Source of the DNA: Oxalobacter formigenes
Lineage (GTDB): Bacteria > Pseudomonadota > Gammaproteobacteria > Burkholderiales > Burkholderiaceae_D
Reading direction: 5' to 3'
NCBI GenBank assembly: GCA_023667225.1
Contig: JAMPAN010000005.1
Coordinates: 1-64,000 of the forward strand
Length of the DNA: 64,000 nucleotides
Of this stretch, positions 1 to 7,542 are shown one piece after another. The translations under genes and the position numbers were made by a program. Each line of letters starts with the position of its first letter. Positions within the stretch are counted from its first letter, which is position 1. The notes beneath the pieces are model-generated. The model was not told where the DNA came from, ran no database searches, and saw only the letters and a program-made list of their open reading frames with translations.

Positions 1-128
1 CTACACCGCTGCCGGGGTACTTGTAATCCCTCGTGATGACGGTGTGACTCTCTGAGAAAAGCGACCTCATCCGGAGCTACCGGCCAGCGGTGATAACCGA
101 TGACCTCGTTATATGTCTCAACCAGCAT
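1..128 (-). CDS. Partial ORF running off the left edge, possible phage protein
   Basis: An ATG at 126-128 (minus strand) opens a frame of 42 codons that is still open at base 1. It overlaps the 3' end of the ParB-domain gene by 11 bases, as translationally coupled phage genes often do. The visible part contains YNEVIGYHRW and VAFLRESHRH; I have a faint impression of a phage protein with an HRH motif, but I do not recognise the family. A second frame is also open towards the edge, so the last dozen codons are uncertain. Function unknown. Confidence 0.35.
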   Translation of the reverse strand, partial: MLVETYNEVIGYHRWPVAPDEVAFLRESHRHHEGLQVPRQRC

Positions 129-630
129 GTTCAAACTCTTCTCCACAATGCGGACAGACGATGGTCTTGGGTTCATGCGATTTTTCCGGTTTTTTCTCTT
201 CCTCTGTAAAAAAATCTGCCAGCTCAAAATTGTCAATCTCGGATAGAGAAAACCCTGTCAGCTCGATATCTATTCCCTCCAGTTTTATATCTTCTGCCTC
301 AATCTTGAGCAGGTCATGATCCCACCTCGCATTCTCTGCAATTCGATTATCCGCGAGGATGTAGGCTTTTTTCTTCGACGGTGTAAGGTGGGAAAGCTCA
401 ATAACCGGCACTTTCTCCAAGCCGAGTTTCAAGGCTGCATAAAGCCTGCCATGCCCGGCTACTACGCCGTTATCGCCATCGGTGAGAATGGGGTTGTTGA
501 ATCCAAATTCCTTGATGCTGGCGGCAATCTGGTTGATCTGATGCTCGTCGTGGACGCGGGCGTTATTGACGTAGGGAACGAGTTTTTCTGTCTGTACGTA
601 CTGGACTTTGAGTTGGTTTTTCTCTGTCAT
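118..630 (-). CDS. ParB N-terminal (nuclease-fold) domain protein, prophage type
   Basis: A 170-residue protein with a ParB/sulfiredoxin-like N-terminal domain: an early LVPYVNNARVH segment, the IKEFGFNNPIL block, the GVVAGHGRLYAA box typical of the ParB nuclease fold, and ILADNRIAENA. In phages this domain often heads a larger protein carrying a DNA methylase, or sits alone near packaging genes; here it is alone and ends in a CPHCGEEF zinc-binding-like tail. I chose the ATG at 630 because a run of G (GAGGGGGGAC) sits just upstream; an ATG at 645 adds five residues but has a poor ribosome site. It is not a chromosome-partition ParB, since there is no HTH or CTP-binding context. Role in the element is unknown. 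Confidence 0.7.
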   Translation of the reverse strand: MTEKNQLKVQYVQTEKLVPYVNNARVHDEHQINQIAASIKEFGFNNPILTDGDNGVVAGHGRLYAALKLGLEKVPVIELSHLTPSKKKAYILADNRIAENARWDHDLLKIEAEDIKLEGIDIELTGFSLSEIDNFELADFFTEEEKKPEKSHEPKTIVCPHCGEEFEHAG

Positions 631-739
631 GTCCCCCCTCACCATGCGCTCACTTCACCAGTACCGCAACAGCATTCAGGATTGGCGGAATCGCACAGAC
701 GTCTTAATTCTGCACTGCCTCTGATTATTTCAAGCATTT

Positions 740-769
740 TTGCAAAATCCGGTAATTTTAAGTTAAAAT
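740..769 (+). promoter_or_regulatory. Candidate sigma70 promoter for a short RNA
   Basis: TTGCAA at 740-745 and TAAAAT at 764-769 are separated by 18 bases. Transcription would begin near 776, about 75 bases before the hairpin-terminator at 813-848. No open reading frame of note lies between. Prediction from sequence only. Confidence 0.3.
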
Positions 770-775
770 TCAAGC

Positions 776-850
776 ATGTTCCTTTCGTAATCAGGGTTAC
801 GGACGGAAAGCAAAAACCCCTTGACGTTCCCAGCGTTCAAGGGGTTTTGT
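776..850 (+). ncRNA. Candidate small RNA in the 646-1028 gap
   Basis: The 383-base gap between the divergent ParB-domain gene and hicA holds no convincing gene. It does hold a promoter-like pair (740-769), a small hairpin (CGTAA 786-790 with TTACG 797-801, loosely closed by CTTT 782-785 and AAAG 807-810) and a strong terminator-like hairpin at 813-848. Together these look like a roughly 75-nt RNA. No known RNA family was recognised. An alternative is that the hairpins only insulate neighbouring transcription units. Confidence 0.25.
813..848 (+). terminator. Intrinsic terminator-like hairpin
   Basis: Stem of 12 base pairs between 813-824 and 837-848 (AAAACCCCTTGA with TCAAGGGGTTTT), followed by GTTTTG. 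The stem is flanked by A on one side and T on the other, so it could work in both directions. Neither neighbouring gene reads into it. Confidence 0.55.
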
Positions 851-877
851 TTTGTCTGACGCAGAAGGCACAGACAT

Positions 878-911
878 AAAAAAAGCGCCCGGTTTCCCTG
901 GGCGCTTTTTT
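878..911. terminator. Second, bidirectional terminator hairpin
   Basis: GCGCCC at 885-890 pairs with GGGCGC at 900-905, with seven A before and six T after, so the stem is extended by A-T pairs. It is a textbook bidirectional terminator, 30 bases after the first one and upstream of the hicA promoter. Confidence 0.7.
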
Positions 912-992
912 AGTTATGATGAAATTGGGGTCTATTCTGCCGCATGAGCGGCACCGGTGTCAAATATTTTTTTGCGAAAGTTTGTTTCTTTC

Positions 993-1021
993 TTGACAAT
1001 AGATACTAAATTTAATACTAT
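993..1021 (+). promoter_or_regulatory. Promoter of hicAB
   Basis: A perfect TTGACA at 993-998, a 17-base spacer and TACTAT at 1016-1021. The predicted start (around 1028) falls on or next to the hicA ATG at 1029, so the message would be leaderless or nearly so. Confidence 0.6.
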
Positions 1022-1028
1022 AGTTATT

Positions 1029-1277
1029 ATGAGTAAGATTTCAAAACTTCTTGACGCGATGAAAGCCAACCCAAAGGACTGGCGTATTGAAGATTTGAAG
1101 ACGGTTGCGCGGCGGTTAAGAATTGAGATAAGAAACGATGGGGGAAGCCATCACGTATTTTCTTATCCGGGGTTAAGTAAAGCGGTTTCTGTGCCGGCTC
1201 ACCGCCCGATAAAACCTGTTTATATCCGTGCTTTTGTCGAATTTTGTAATCAGGTGAAGGAGGAAAACGATGAGTGA
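1029..1277 (+). CDS. hicA: HicA-family toxin (mRNA interferase)
   Basis: An 82-residue protein of the HicA/YcfA double-stranded-RNA-binding-fold family. Such toxins cleave mRNA and arrest growth until neutralised by HicB. The GGSHHVF motif holds the catalytic histidine, and the VPAHRPIKPVYI segment is characteristic of this subgroup. The start MSKI matches the usual start of this subgroup; an in-frame upstream codon would add 24 residues but lies across the promoter. No Shine-Dalgarno sequence precedes the ATG. The 3' end carries the strong AGGAGG site for hicB, and the two genes overlap by 8 bases. Mobile-element cargo. Confidence 0.85.
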   Translation: MSKISKLLDAMKANPKDWRIEDLKTVARRLRIEIRNDGGSHHVFSYPGLSKAVSVPAHRPIKPVYIRAFVEFCNQVKEENDE

Positions 1278-1671
1278 AGATGTGAAAAAGGTATCTCGCG
1301 TAAGCCCGCCGTACCCGTTTGAGGCATATTCCCATGTTGTCGGACCTCTTTCTGAAGAGGATGGCGGCGGCTTTCTGTTTACGATTCCGGATTTACCTGG
1401 CTGTATGTCCGATGGTTCAACTATTGAGGAAGCAATTGAAAATGGACGCGATGCTTTCTATTCGGTTGTGTCCGCACTGTCTGATATGGGACGGGAAATT
1501 CCGGTTCCGAATCTGCGTCCTGACAGCATTTCCATTCCTGATTCGTCCGGCAAATTCGTTGCCCGTGTGCCAAAATCGCTTCATGCGCAAATGACAGCCA
1601 GGGCAAAAGCCGAAGGGGTCTCTCTCAATTCACTGGTGATTTCTTTCCTGGCAGCAGGAATGGCAAGCTGA
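1270..1671 (+). CDS. hicB: HicB-family antitoxin
   Basis: A 133-residue antitoxin partner of hicA. Residues about 25-80 form the HicB partial RNase-H-like fold (FTIPDLPGCMSDG, EEAIENGRDA). The C-terminus (about 95-130, VARVPKSLHAQM and SLNSLVISFLA) resembles a ribbon-helix-helix DNA-binding domain, so it probably represses its own promoter. AGGAGG lies 7 bases before the ATG. HicB-like proteins are usually cotranscribed with, and bind, HicA; here toxin-first order is kept. Confidence 0.85.
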   Translation: MSEDVKKVSRVSPPYPFEAYSHVVGPLSEEDGGGFLFTIPDLPGCMSDGSTIEEAIENGRDAFYSVVSALSDMGREIPVPNLRPDSISIPDSSGKFVARVPKSLHAQMTARAKAEGVSLNSLVISFLAAGMAS

Positions 1672-1680
1672 GTTTCCTGC

Positions 1681-1740
1681 TGGCAGACCCGGATTGACGA
1701 GGCACTTGTGGAGCTGGTCAAGCAGCGTGAAGCTGCCTGA
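1681..1740 (+). pseudogene. Possible BrnA-like antitoxin C-terminal remnant
   Basis: After the hicB stop the same frame stays open for 22 codons to a TGA at 1738-1740, ending WQTRIDEALVELVKQREAA. The WQTRI(N/D)EAL pattern resembles the C-terminal helix of BrnA-type ribbon-helix-helix antitoxins. No start or upstream part is present, so this would be a leftover tail. The match is short and from memory. Confidence 0.25.
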
Positions 1741-1743
1741 CAA

Positions 1744-1766
1744 AAAGGGCGGTATCCCCGCCCTTT
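1744..1766. terminator. Bidirectional terminator between hicB and the HsdR_N gene
   Basis: AAAGGGCGG at 1744-1752 pairs with CCGCCCTTT at 1758-1766, followed by CTTTATTT on plus and a T-rich stretch on minus. It serves the two convergent units. Confidence 0.75.
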
Positions 1767-1775
1767 CTTTATTTC

Positions 1776-2873
1776 TCATTCATCAGCGTTTTTCCAACGA
1801 TCGCCGCTGAGATGCCATTTTGTCGCTTCTTTAATCGTTTCTGAATGCTCAAAAATGTCATCAATTTTTGATATCTGATGAGCTTCCCTGCCTGATGGGG
1901 ATACGGTCTCAACGTAGAAGTTATCAGCCGATTTGAAATTCAGGTAAAGAAGTGGCTTTCTTATGCTGTCATCCAATATAGCGACTGACCGTCCTGTCCC
2001 GGACAGATTTCTCAGGAAAACACGGTCTGAGTCAACTGTCCCGATAAGAATTGATTTAACAAGGTAGAACGCCTGATATTCTTTCTCTGTGATTATGTCT
2101 ATTTCTGCTGGAGGCGTTACTGGATTTTTCTTTGTCTCGGTTTCCTCTTTTTTTGAGGCTGAAGCAAGAGCCGTCTTCAGACGGATATCAACCTGTTCTG
2201 TGATGAACTCGTTAAATGCGCGTTTTACATAAGGTGTGTACTTCTCCTCTTTTGTTTTTTTGTATAAATTTTTTATTCCGGCATTTGAGAGAAAGTACTC
2301 AGTAAATGAGATATCCGGATTTTCAAGATTGTTTTTGAGCGCTAATTTTACCTGGCGGTTAAATTTTAGTTCGCTGACTGTGTCAAGGGTATTTTTCAGG
2401 TCGAATTTTCCCTTGCAGAGCTTGGTTAGCTCCGGTATGAGCGTCATGTCGATATTGTCCAGATTCAGCTCCATAAAAGGAACTGAATCCATATTTTTGC
2501 CATCGTCGCTAGTGGAGAAGAACTGATAAATTATCCCGTCTGTGAGTACGCCGATTACTGAGTTGAGCGTGAGGAAGTACCGGTGGAGTTGATCCCGGTT
2601 TGCTTCATTCAGGTTTGTGCCGCACGATTTGCACTCTATCAATATTATTGGGGTCTCGTCTTGCAGGATGGCATAGTCAATTTTTTCCCCTTTCCTCCCG
2701 GCAATATCGGCTATAAACTCCGGAACCACCTCCAACGGGTTAAAGACGTCATATCCAAGCGCCCTGATGAACGGCATAACGAGCGCATTCTTTGTGGCTT
2801 CTTCTGTATCTATGCTGTCTCTTATTTTCTGTGATCTGTCTGCCAGAATTTTGATATTTTCCTGAAGATTCAT
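1776..2873 (-). CDS. Standalone HsdR_N-type (PD-(D/E)XK) domain protein
   Basis: A 365-residue protein whose N-terminal 150 residues match the domain found at the start of type I restriction subunits (HSDR_N). It has the ALVMPFIRALGYDVFNP opening, KIDYAIL with the first acidic residue, and ILIECKS as the (D/E)XK motif. No helicase motor follows, and no hsdM or hsdS lies nearby, so it is not a complete type I restriction enzyme. The C-terminal half has a lysine-rich linker (about 240-250) and an unrecognised domain. Such orphan proteins are common in prophages and islands; the role is unproven. The upstream XRE gene is 46 bases away on the same strand, so they may be cotranscribed. Confidence 0.7.
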   Translation of the reverse strand: MNLQENIKILADRSQKIRDSIDTEEATKNALVMPFIRALGYDVFNPLEVVPEFIADIAGRKGEKIDYAILQDETPIILIECKSCGTNLNEANRDQLHRYFLTLNSVIGVLTDGIIYQFFSTSDDGKNMDSVPFMELNLDNIDMTLIPELTKLCKGKFDLKNTLDTVSELKFNRQVKLALKNNLENPDISFTEYFLSNAGIKNLYKKTKEEKYTPYVKRAFNEFITEQVDIRLKTALASASKKEETETKKNPVTPPAEIDIITEKEYQAFYLVKSILIGTVDSDRVFLRNLSGTGRSVAILDDSIRKPLLYLNFKSADNFYVETVSPSGREAHQISKIDDIFEHSETIKEATKWHLSGDRWKNADE

Positions 2874-2919
2874 CTTTACTCCGGATTTTATGACTTAACT
2901 AACGTGAATCTCGGCTTGA

Positions 2920-3279
2920 TTATGCTACGATTTTTTTGGCAGCCCTGCTCCCCGCCACAGCAGAGAGCATTGCACCATTTATGACCTCTTTCACTGCTCC
3001 GTCCAACTCCATGTACTCCTCATACGTAATCGGGAAGGGCCAGGGATTATTTGATTTAACGCTTTTAATATTTTTTACACCGACTATCAACTCGTCCAGT
3101 GAAATGGAATGATATTTACAGATGCTGATTAAATTCGAAAGTCTCAAATTTTCAGCATAGCCATTTTCCCACTTCAATAGAGCGGGGCGGCTCACTCCAA
3201 TAATTTTTGCGTAGGCTTCTGGTTTCAAACCGGTGAGAGTTCGTAACTCTTTGATTCTTTGTCCAATAGTTGCATTCAT
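2920..3279 (-). CDS. XRE-family transcriptional repressor
   Basis: A 119-residue protein with an N-terminal Cro/CI helix-turn-helix (residues about 6-60: IGQRIKELR, GVSRPALLKWENG, ISLDELIVG). The C-terminus is short and lacks a LexA-like peptidase, so it is not a self-cleaving CI type. It begins 43 bases from a 9-bp inverted repeat (3322-3343), which is a likely autoregulatory operator. It probably controls the element's remaining genes, including the downstream HsdR_N gene. Confidence 0.7.
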   Translation of the reverse strand: MNATIGQRIKELRTLTGLKPEAYAKIIGVSRPALLKWENGYAENLRLSNLISICKYHSISLDELIVGVKNIKSVKSNNPWPFPITYEEYMELDGAVKEVINGAMLSAVAGSRAAKKIVA

Positions 3280-3321
3280 GAAACCATTTTTACATATATA
3301 AGTGTTCTCATGTTTACATTT

Positions 3322-3343
3322 AAGTGTAACTTATGTTACACTT
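3322..3343. promoter_or_regulatory. Palindromic operator candidate
   Basis: AAGTGTAAC at 3322-3330 and GTTACACTT at 3335-3343 form a perfect 9-bp inverted repeat around TTAT. A half-site copy (AAGTGT) recurs at 3300-3305. On the minus strand TTAAAT and TATATA, 17 bases apart, form a weak promoter between the palindrome and the repressor start. The spacing fits repressor autoregulation. Confidence 0.5.
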
Positions 3344-3369
3344 TTGATTATTCGCGGAAAATCATATTT

Positions 3370-3884
3370 GTAAAAGATGCCATGGATGTTGCATATCTCA
3401 CTGGACAGAGACCGTCAGACATACTGTCAATGAAATGGGATAATATTCAGGACAATGTACTTGTTGTCGAACAATCAAAGACAGGGAGCATTGTCCGCAT
3501 TGCGGTTGTTGGAAAATTATTGGAAGTTTTTCCCGGATAAAGAATCGCACCATAATTGGCCAGACAATTATTTGCAACGAGAAAGGCAGATCAATCCCTC
3601 TTGCCATTTTGCAGCGTGCATTCAAAATAGCCAGAGAGAAGGCCGAAGAAAAGGCAAAATTGTCCGGTGGCAGTTTTTCCCCATTTCAGTTTCGCGACAT
3701 CCATGCAAAATCAGCATCCGATTCTGACACCCAGACAGCCGCACAAAAACTTCTCGGACACAAAGACATCACGACGACAACGATTTACAGACGGGATAAA
3801 AATGACATTGTCAATCCCATCATGCCGAAAAGTCTTTTCGGCATAGGCACAAAAACAGAGAAAAATACCTTGGCTGATAGATAA
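3370..3884 (+). pseudogene. Tyrosine integrase remnant (5'-truncated, frameshifted)
   Basis: The catalytic half of a phage-type tyrosine recombinase is present in two frames. The first has AYLTGQRPSDIL (with the catalytic Arg) and the beta-hairpin Lys in EQSKTG, and stops at 3540. The second continues with RTIIGQTIICNEKG, FRDIHAKSASD, LLGHKDITTTTIYRR (His and the nucleophilic Tyr) and ends at 3884. Adding one T to the T run at 3527-3531 would rejoin the frames. The N-terminal arm- and core-binding domains are missing; upstream lies the repressor control region. The gene ends 18 bases from the tRNA-Ser 3' end, the usual place for an integrase beside its attachment site. Unlikely to be active. 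Confidence 0.8.
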
Positions 3885-3901
3885 TGTAACTTATTGATTC
3901 T

Positions 3902-3992
3902 TGGCGGAAAGGGTGGGATTTGAACCCACGATACGGAATTACCGTATACCGGATTTCGAGTCCGGCGCATTCGACCACTCTGCCACCTTTCC
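3902..3992 (-). tRNA. tRNA-Ser (anticodon CGA)
   Basis: Minus-strand cloverleaf with a perfect 7-bp acceptor stem (GGAAAGG with CCTTTCC), discriminator G and an encoded CCA (3904-3902). The anticodon loop is CUCGAAA, giving CGA at 3958-3956. The long variable arm (TACGG with CCGTA) is typical of serine tRNA, and the T-loop reads GGGTTCAAATCCC. It decodes UCG. Its 3' end faces the integrase remnant, so it is the probable attachment site of the element to its left. Confidence 0.95.
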
Positions 3993-4028
3993 GTTCAGAA
4001 AACCAGGGAGGTTTCCGCGAAGTTTTTT

Positions 4029-4037
4029 ATTATAGCA
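4029..4037 (-). promoter_or_regulatory. Extended -10 promoter for tRNA-Ser
   Basis: On the minus strand TGCTATAAT (4037-4029) is a perfect extended -10 element, with a poor -35 (TGCAGA) 17 bases upstream. Transcription would begin near 4022, about 30 bases before the tRNA 5' end. Confidence 0.5.
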
Positions 4038-4099
4038 GGGATATGCGCTCCTCTGCACCGGCTGGCTGCATCATCTAAAGCAGAAAATCGCCACTCCAT

Positions 4100-4105
4100 T
4101 ATAAT
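4100..4105 (+). promoter_or_regulatory. -10 element for map
   Basis: TATAAT at 4100-4105 lies 31 bases before the map ATG. No good -35 is seen. It is divergent from the tRNA-Ser promoter. Confidence 0.35.
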
Positions 4106-4136
4106 GACAGTTTTTTGTCCTCCCTGGCACCATATC

Positions 4137-4937
4137 ATGTCTATCCGGCAATATACCTCCCCAAAAGATGTAGATGGCATCAAAACTGCATGCAGACTGG
4201 CAGCCGAAGTACTCGACTACATCACCCCCTTTGTCCAGCCGGGCATCACCACTGGCGAACTTGACAGCCTGTGCCACGAATATATGACCAACATGCAGGG
4301 AACTATCCCCGCCCCGTTGAACTATGCCCCCTGCGGGCATCCGCCGTATCCCAAAGCCACCTGCATCTCGTTAAACGATATTGTCTGTCATGGCATACCG
4401 GGAGAAAAAATCTTGAAAGACGGCGATTCTCTGAATATCGACATAACCGTCATCAAAGACGGCTATTACGGCGATACCAGCCGGATGTTTTTTGCCGGAT
4501 CGCCAAAAAGCGAAGCCAAACAGCTTGCCGACACCACCTACGCCTGTATGTGGCTGGGTATCATGCAAGTCAGACCGGGCGCGCATCTTGGCGATATCGG
4601 CCATGCTATACAAACCCATGCCGAAAAAGCCGGCTACAGCGTTGTCCGTGAAATGTGCGGCCACGGCATTGGCAAATCCTTCCACGAAGAACCGCAAGTA
4701 CTGCATTTCGGCAAACCGGGTACCATGGCAGAAATCAGGCCGGGAATGGTATTTACCATTGAACCCATGATTAACGCCGGCCGCCGGGAAATTCAGGCAA
4801 TGAGTGACGGCTGGACAATCCGAACCAAAGATCACAGCCTCTCCGCCCAGTGGGAACATACCATTCTGGTAACAGAAACCGGCTATGAAGTTTTAACCGT
4901 ATCGCCCGGTATGCCGCCGCCTCCGGCCTTCGTATAG
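4137..4937 (+). CDS. map: Type I methionine aminopeptidase
   Basis: A 266-residue cytoplasmic metalloprotease that removes the initiator methionine from nascent proteins. The five metal ligands of the family are visible: two Asp in NIDITV and YYGDTSRMF, His in CGHGIGKSFHE, Glu in FTIEPM and Glu in QWEHTI. The length matches E. coli MAP (264). The ATG at 4137 gives the family's usual N-terminus; an ATG at 4104 adds eleven unrelated residues. There is no clear Shine-Dalgarno site. glnD follows after 24 bases and is probably cotranscribed. Confidence 0.95.
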   Translation: MSIRQYTSPKDVDGIKTACRLAAEVLDYITPFVQPGITTGELDSLCHEYMTNMQGTIPAPLNYAPCGHPPYPKATCISLNDIVCHGIPGEKILKDGDSLNIDITVIKDGYYGDTSRMFFAGSPKSEAKQLADTTYACMWLGIMQVRPGAHLGDIGHAIQTHAEKAGYSVVREMCGHGIGKSFHEEPQVLHFGKPGTMAEIRPGMVFTIEPMINAGRREIQAMSDGWTIRTKDHSLSAQWEHTILVTETGYEVLTVSPGMPPPPAFV

Positions 4938-4961
4938 GCTGCCTGAAACAAGGGGAAAAAT

Positions 4962-7532
4962 ATGGAATCTGTCTGCACATTTTCCGCATTAAAACAGCAG
5001 ATAGCCGAAATACGGCATACTGCCATTTGCGCCTACCGGGAAAATCCCGAACCGGAACACCTGCTCAAAACCCTCTCCCGCTGCGTGGATACCGCCCTGA
5101 TACAGGCATGGCGCGATATTGGCATACCTGCCGGCAACGCGCTGGTTGGTGTCGGCGGGTATGGAAGGGGCGAGCTGTTCCCTTTTTCCGATGTGGATGT
5201 GCTGATTCTCTTGCCCAAACCGCCCGACACAGCACTCAAAAACAAACTGGAGCAGCTCATCCAGGCTTTCTGGGACATTGGACTGCACATCGGGCACAGC
5301 GTACGAACCATTGATGAATGCATTGAAGCCGCCGCCAGCGACATCACCATACAAACCAGCCTGCTCGAAGCCAGACTGGTAACCGGCAACCGTGATCTTT
5401 TCAGGCAGCTGGTCAAACGCTATGACATTGCCATGAACGCACCGGATTTTTTCCTGGCAAAAACCCTGGAAACCCGGCAGCGCCACCAGAAAATGGGCGA
5501 TACCCCCTTCAGCCTGGAACCCAACTGCAAAGAAAGCCCTGGCGGATTGCGCGATCTGCAAGTCATTCTCTGGGCAGCAAAAGCAGCCGGGCTGGGCAAT
5601 TCATGGGAAGAACTTGCCCGGCGCGAACTCATTACACGAAGGGAAGCACTACAACTGCGCCAGACCGAAAAAACTCTGAAAAATATCCGCATTCTTCTGC
5701 ACATCCATACCCAGCGCGCAGAAGACCGCCTGTTATTTGATATCCAGATTCCCGTTGCCGAAGCCTTTCTTGCACAACAAGCAGAAAAGGTCAACGATGC
5801 GCGCTATGCCAGCGAACGCCTGATGCAGCATTATTATCTCGCCGCCAGAACCGTGCGGCAGCTGCATATTATCCTGCTGCAAAACCTCAAAGCCCGGCTC
5901 TTTCCGCAAATCGATGCGCCCGAACCTATCAATGAAAGGTTCAACAAAGTGGGAGATTTTATTGATATCGCCCATGAAGATACCTTTACTGCACATCCCT
6001 CCGCCATGCTGGAAATTTTCCTGTTGCTGGCACAACGGACCGACCTGAAAAACATGACAGCGCGCACCCTGCGGGCGCTATGGCACGCCCGCACGCTGAT
6101 TGACAAAGAATTTTGCCAGGATCCGGCCAACCATGCGCTTTTCCTCCATATCCTGCAAGCGCCGCGCTTTTCTTCCCGCGCACTGCAACACATGAACGAA
6201 ATGGATATCCTGGGACGATACCTGCCCAATTTCGGGCAAATCATCGGCCAAATGCAGCATGACCTCTTTCACCAATATACAGTTGATCAGCATATCCTGA
6301 TAGTCATTGCCAACCTGCACCGTTTCACGCTCACGGAATATGCCCATGAATGCCCCTTTTGCAGCCGGCTGATCGCCAATTTCTCCCGTCCCTGGCTCTT
6401 GTATATCGCCGCCCTTTTCCACGATATTGCCAAAGGCCGCCAGGGCGACCATTCCCTCCTTGGCATGGCAGATGCAAGACAATTCTGCACAGAACACCGC
6501 CTATCAGATGAAGAAACCGAACTGATTGTTTTTTTGGTGCAGCATCATCTCACCATGTCGCATATCGCCCAGAAAAAAGACCTCTCCGACCCGGTTGTCG
6601 TCCGGGAATTTGCCAGACTGGTCAAAAACGAACGGCGGCTTGCGGCCCTTTACCTTCTCACCGTCGCAGATATCCGGGGAACCAACCCGCAAATCTGGAA
6701 CGCCTGGAAAAGCAAACTGCTTGAAGATCTCTACCGCCTGTCGCTTCGCGTACTCGGCGGAGAAACCCTCTCGGTTGACCACGAACTTGCCAGCCGTCAG
6801 CAGGAAGCCTGCGCCTCCTTAAGGCTTTATGGCCTGCCTGATGAAGCGCACGAAAATTTCTGGAAACACCTGGACATCAGCTACTTCCTGCATCATGATG
6901 CACCGGATATTGCCTGGCAAACGCGTATGCTCTGCTACCAGACAGAAGCGGAACATCCCATTGTCAAATGCCGGCTCTCTCCCATCGGAGAAGGATTGCA
7001 GGTTATTGTCTATACCAGGGATGAACCCGATCTCTTCCTGCGGATATGCAGTTATTTCTCCCGCCGGAACTTCAGTATCCTGGATGCCAAAGTCCACACA
7101 ACCAACCACGGATATGCGCTCGATACTTTTCTGGTCACCGAACAAACCTTCTCCCGCAATTACCGCGATATCATCAACCTGGTTGAACATAACCTGACAG
7201 AAGCCCTGCAATCAGGCTCCCCCCTTCCGGAACCGGCTGTCGGACGCCTGTCAAGAAAATCCCGCACCTTTCCGATCACCCCTCACGTGGATCTGCATCC
7301 GGATGCCAGCGGAAACCGGTTTGTCCTTTCCCTGACTGCCAACGACAGAAAAGGCCTGTTATACTCCATTGCACAGGTTCTCAGGCGGCGTAACATCAAC
7401 CTGCATACAGCCAAGGTCATGACGCTGGTTGAAAGAGTAGAAGATGTCTTCCTCATCAGCGGCAGCTTCCTGCAAACGCCCAAAAACCAGATACAGCTTG
7501 AAACTGACCTGATTAACATTTTAAGCGTCTGA
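4962..7532 (+). CDS. glnD: Bifunctional uridylyltransferase / uridylyl-removing enzyme (PII regulator)
   Basis: An 856-residue nitrogen sensor that uridylylates PII proteins (GlnB/GlnK) when glutamine is low and removes UMP when it is high. Domains in order: nucleotidyltransferase with GVGGYGRGE (about 63-71) and the catalytic SDVD (76-79); an HD hydrolase with FHDIAKG (His487-Asp488); and two C-terminal ACT domains (about 670-750 and 785-856) that bind glutamine. AAGGGGAAAA gives a good ribosome site. Full length for the family. Adjacent to map, as in many proteobacteria. Confidence 0.96.
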   Translation: MESVCTFSALKQQIAEIRHTAICAYRENPEPEHLLKTLSRCVDTALIQAWRDIGIPAGNALVGVGGYGRGELFPFSDVDVLILLPKPPDTALKNKLEQLIQAFWDIGLHIGHSVRTIDECIEAAASDITIQTSLLEARLVTGNRDLFRQLVKRYDIAMNAPDFFLAKTLETRQRHQKMGDTPFSLEPNCKESPGGLRDLQVILWAAKAAGLGNSWEELARRELITRREALQLRQTEKTLKNIRILLHIHTQRAEDRLLFDIQIPVAEAFLAQQAEKVNDARYASERLMQHYYLAARTVRQLHIILLQNLKARLFPQIDAPEPINERFNKVGDFIDIAHEDTFTAHPSAMLEIFLLLAQRTDLKNMTARTLRALWHARTLIDKEFCQDPANHALFLHILQAPRFSSRALQHMNEMDILGRYLPNFGQIIGQMQHDLFHQYTVDQHILIVIANLHRFTLTEYAHECPFCSRLIANFSRPWLLYIAALFHDIAKGRQGDHSLLGMADARQFCTEHRLSDEETELIVFLVQHHLTMSHIAQKKDLSDPVVVREFARLVKNERRLAALYLLTVADIRGTNPQIWNAWKSKLLEDLYRLSLRVLGGETLSVDHELASRQQEACASLRLYGLPDEAHENFWKHLDISYFLHHDAPDIAWQTRMLCYQTEAEHPIVKCRLSPIGEGLQVIVYTRDEPDLFLRICSYFSRRNFSILDAKVHTTNHGYALDTFLVTEQTFSRNYRDIINLVEHNLTEALQSGSPLPEPAVGRLSRKSRTFPITPHVDLHPDASGNRFVLSLTANDRKGLLYSIAQVLRRRNINLHTAKVMTLVERVEDVFLISGSFLQTPKNQIQLETDLINILSV

Positions 7533-7542
7533 CTTTTTTGCC

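Noticed and set aside
118..630. ParB-domain protein as a plasmid partition gene
   Set aside because: It lacks the HTH and C-terminal dimer domain, and no parA is next to it; the phage-type reading fits better.
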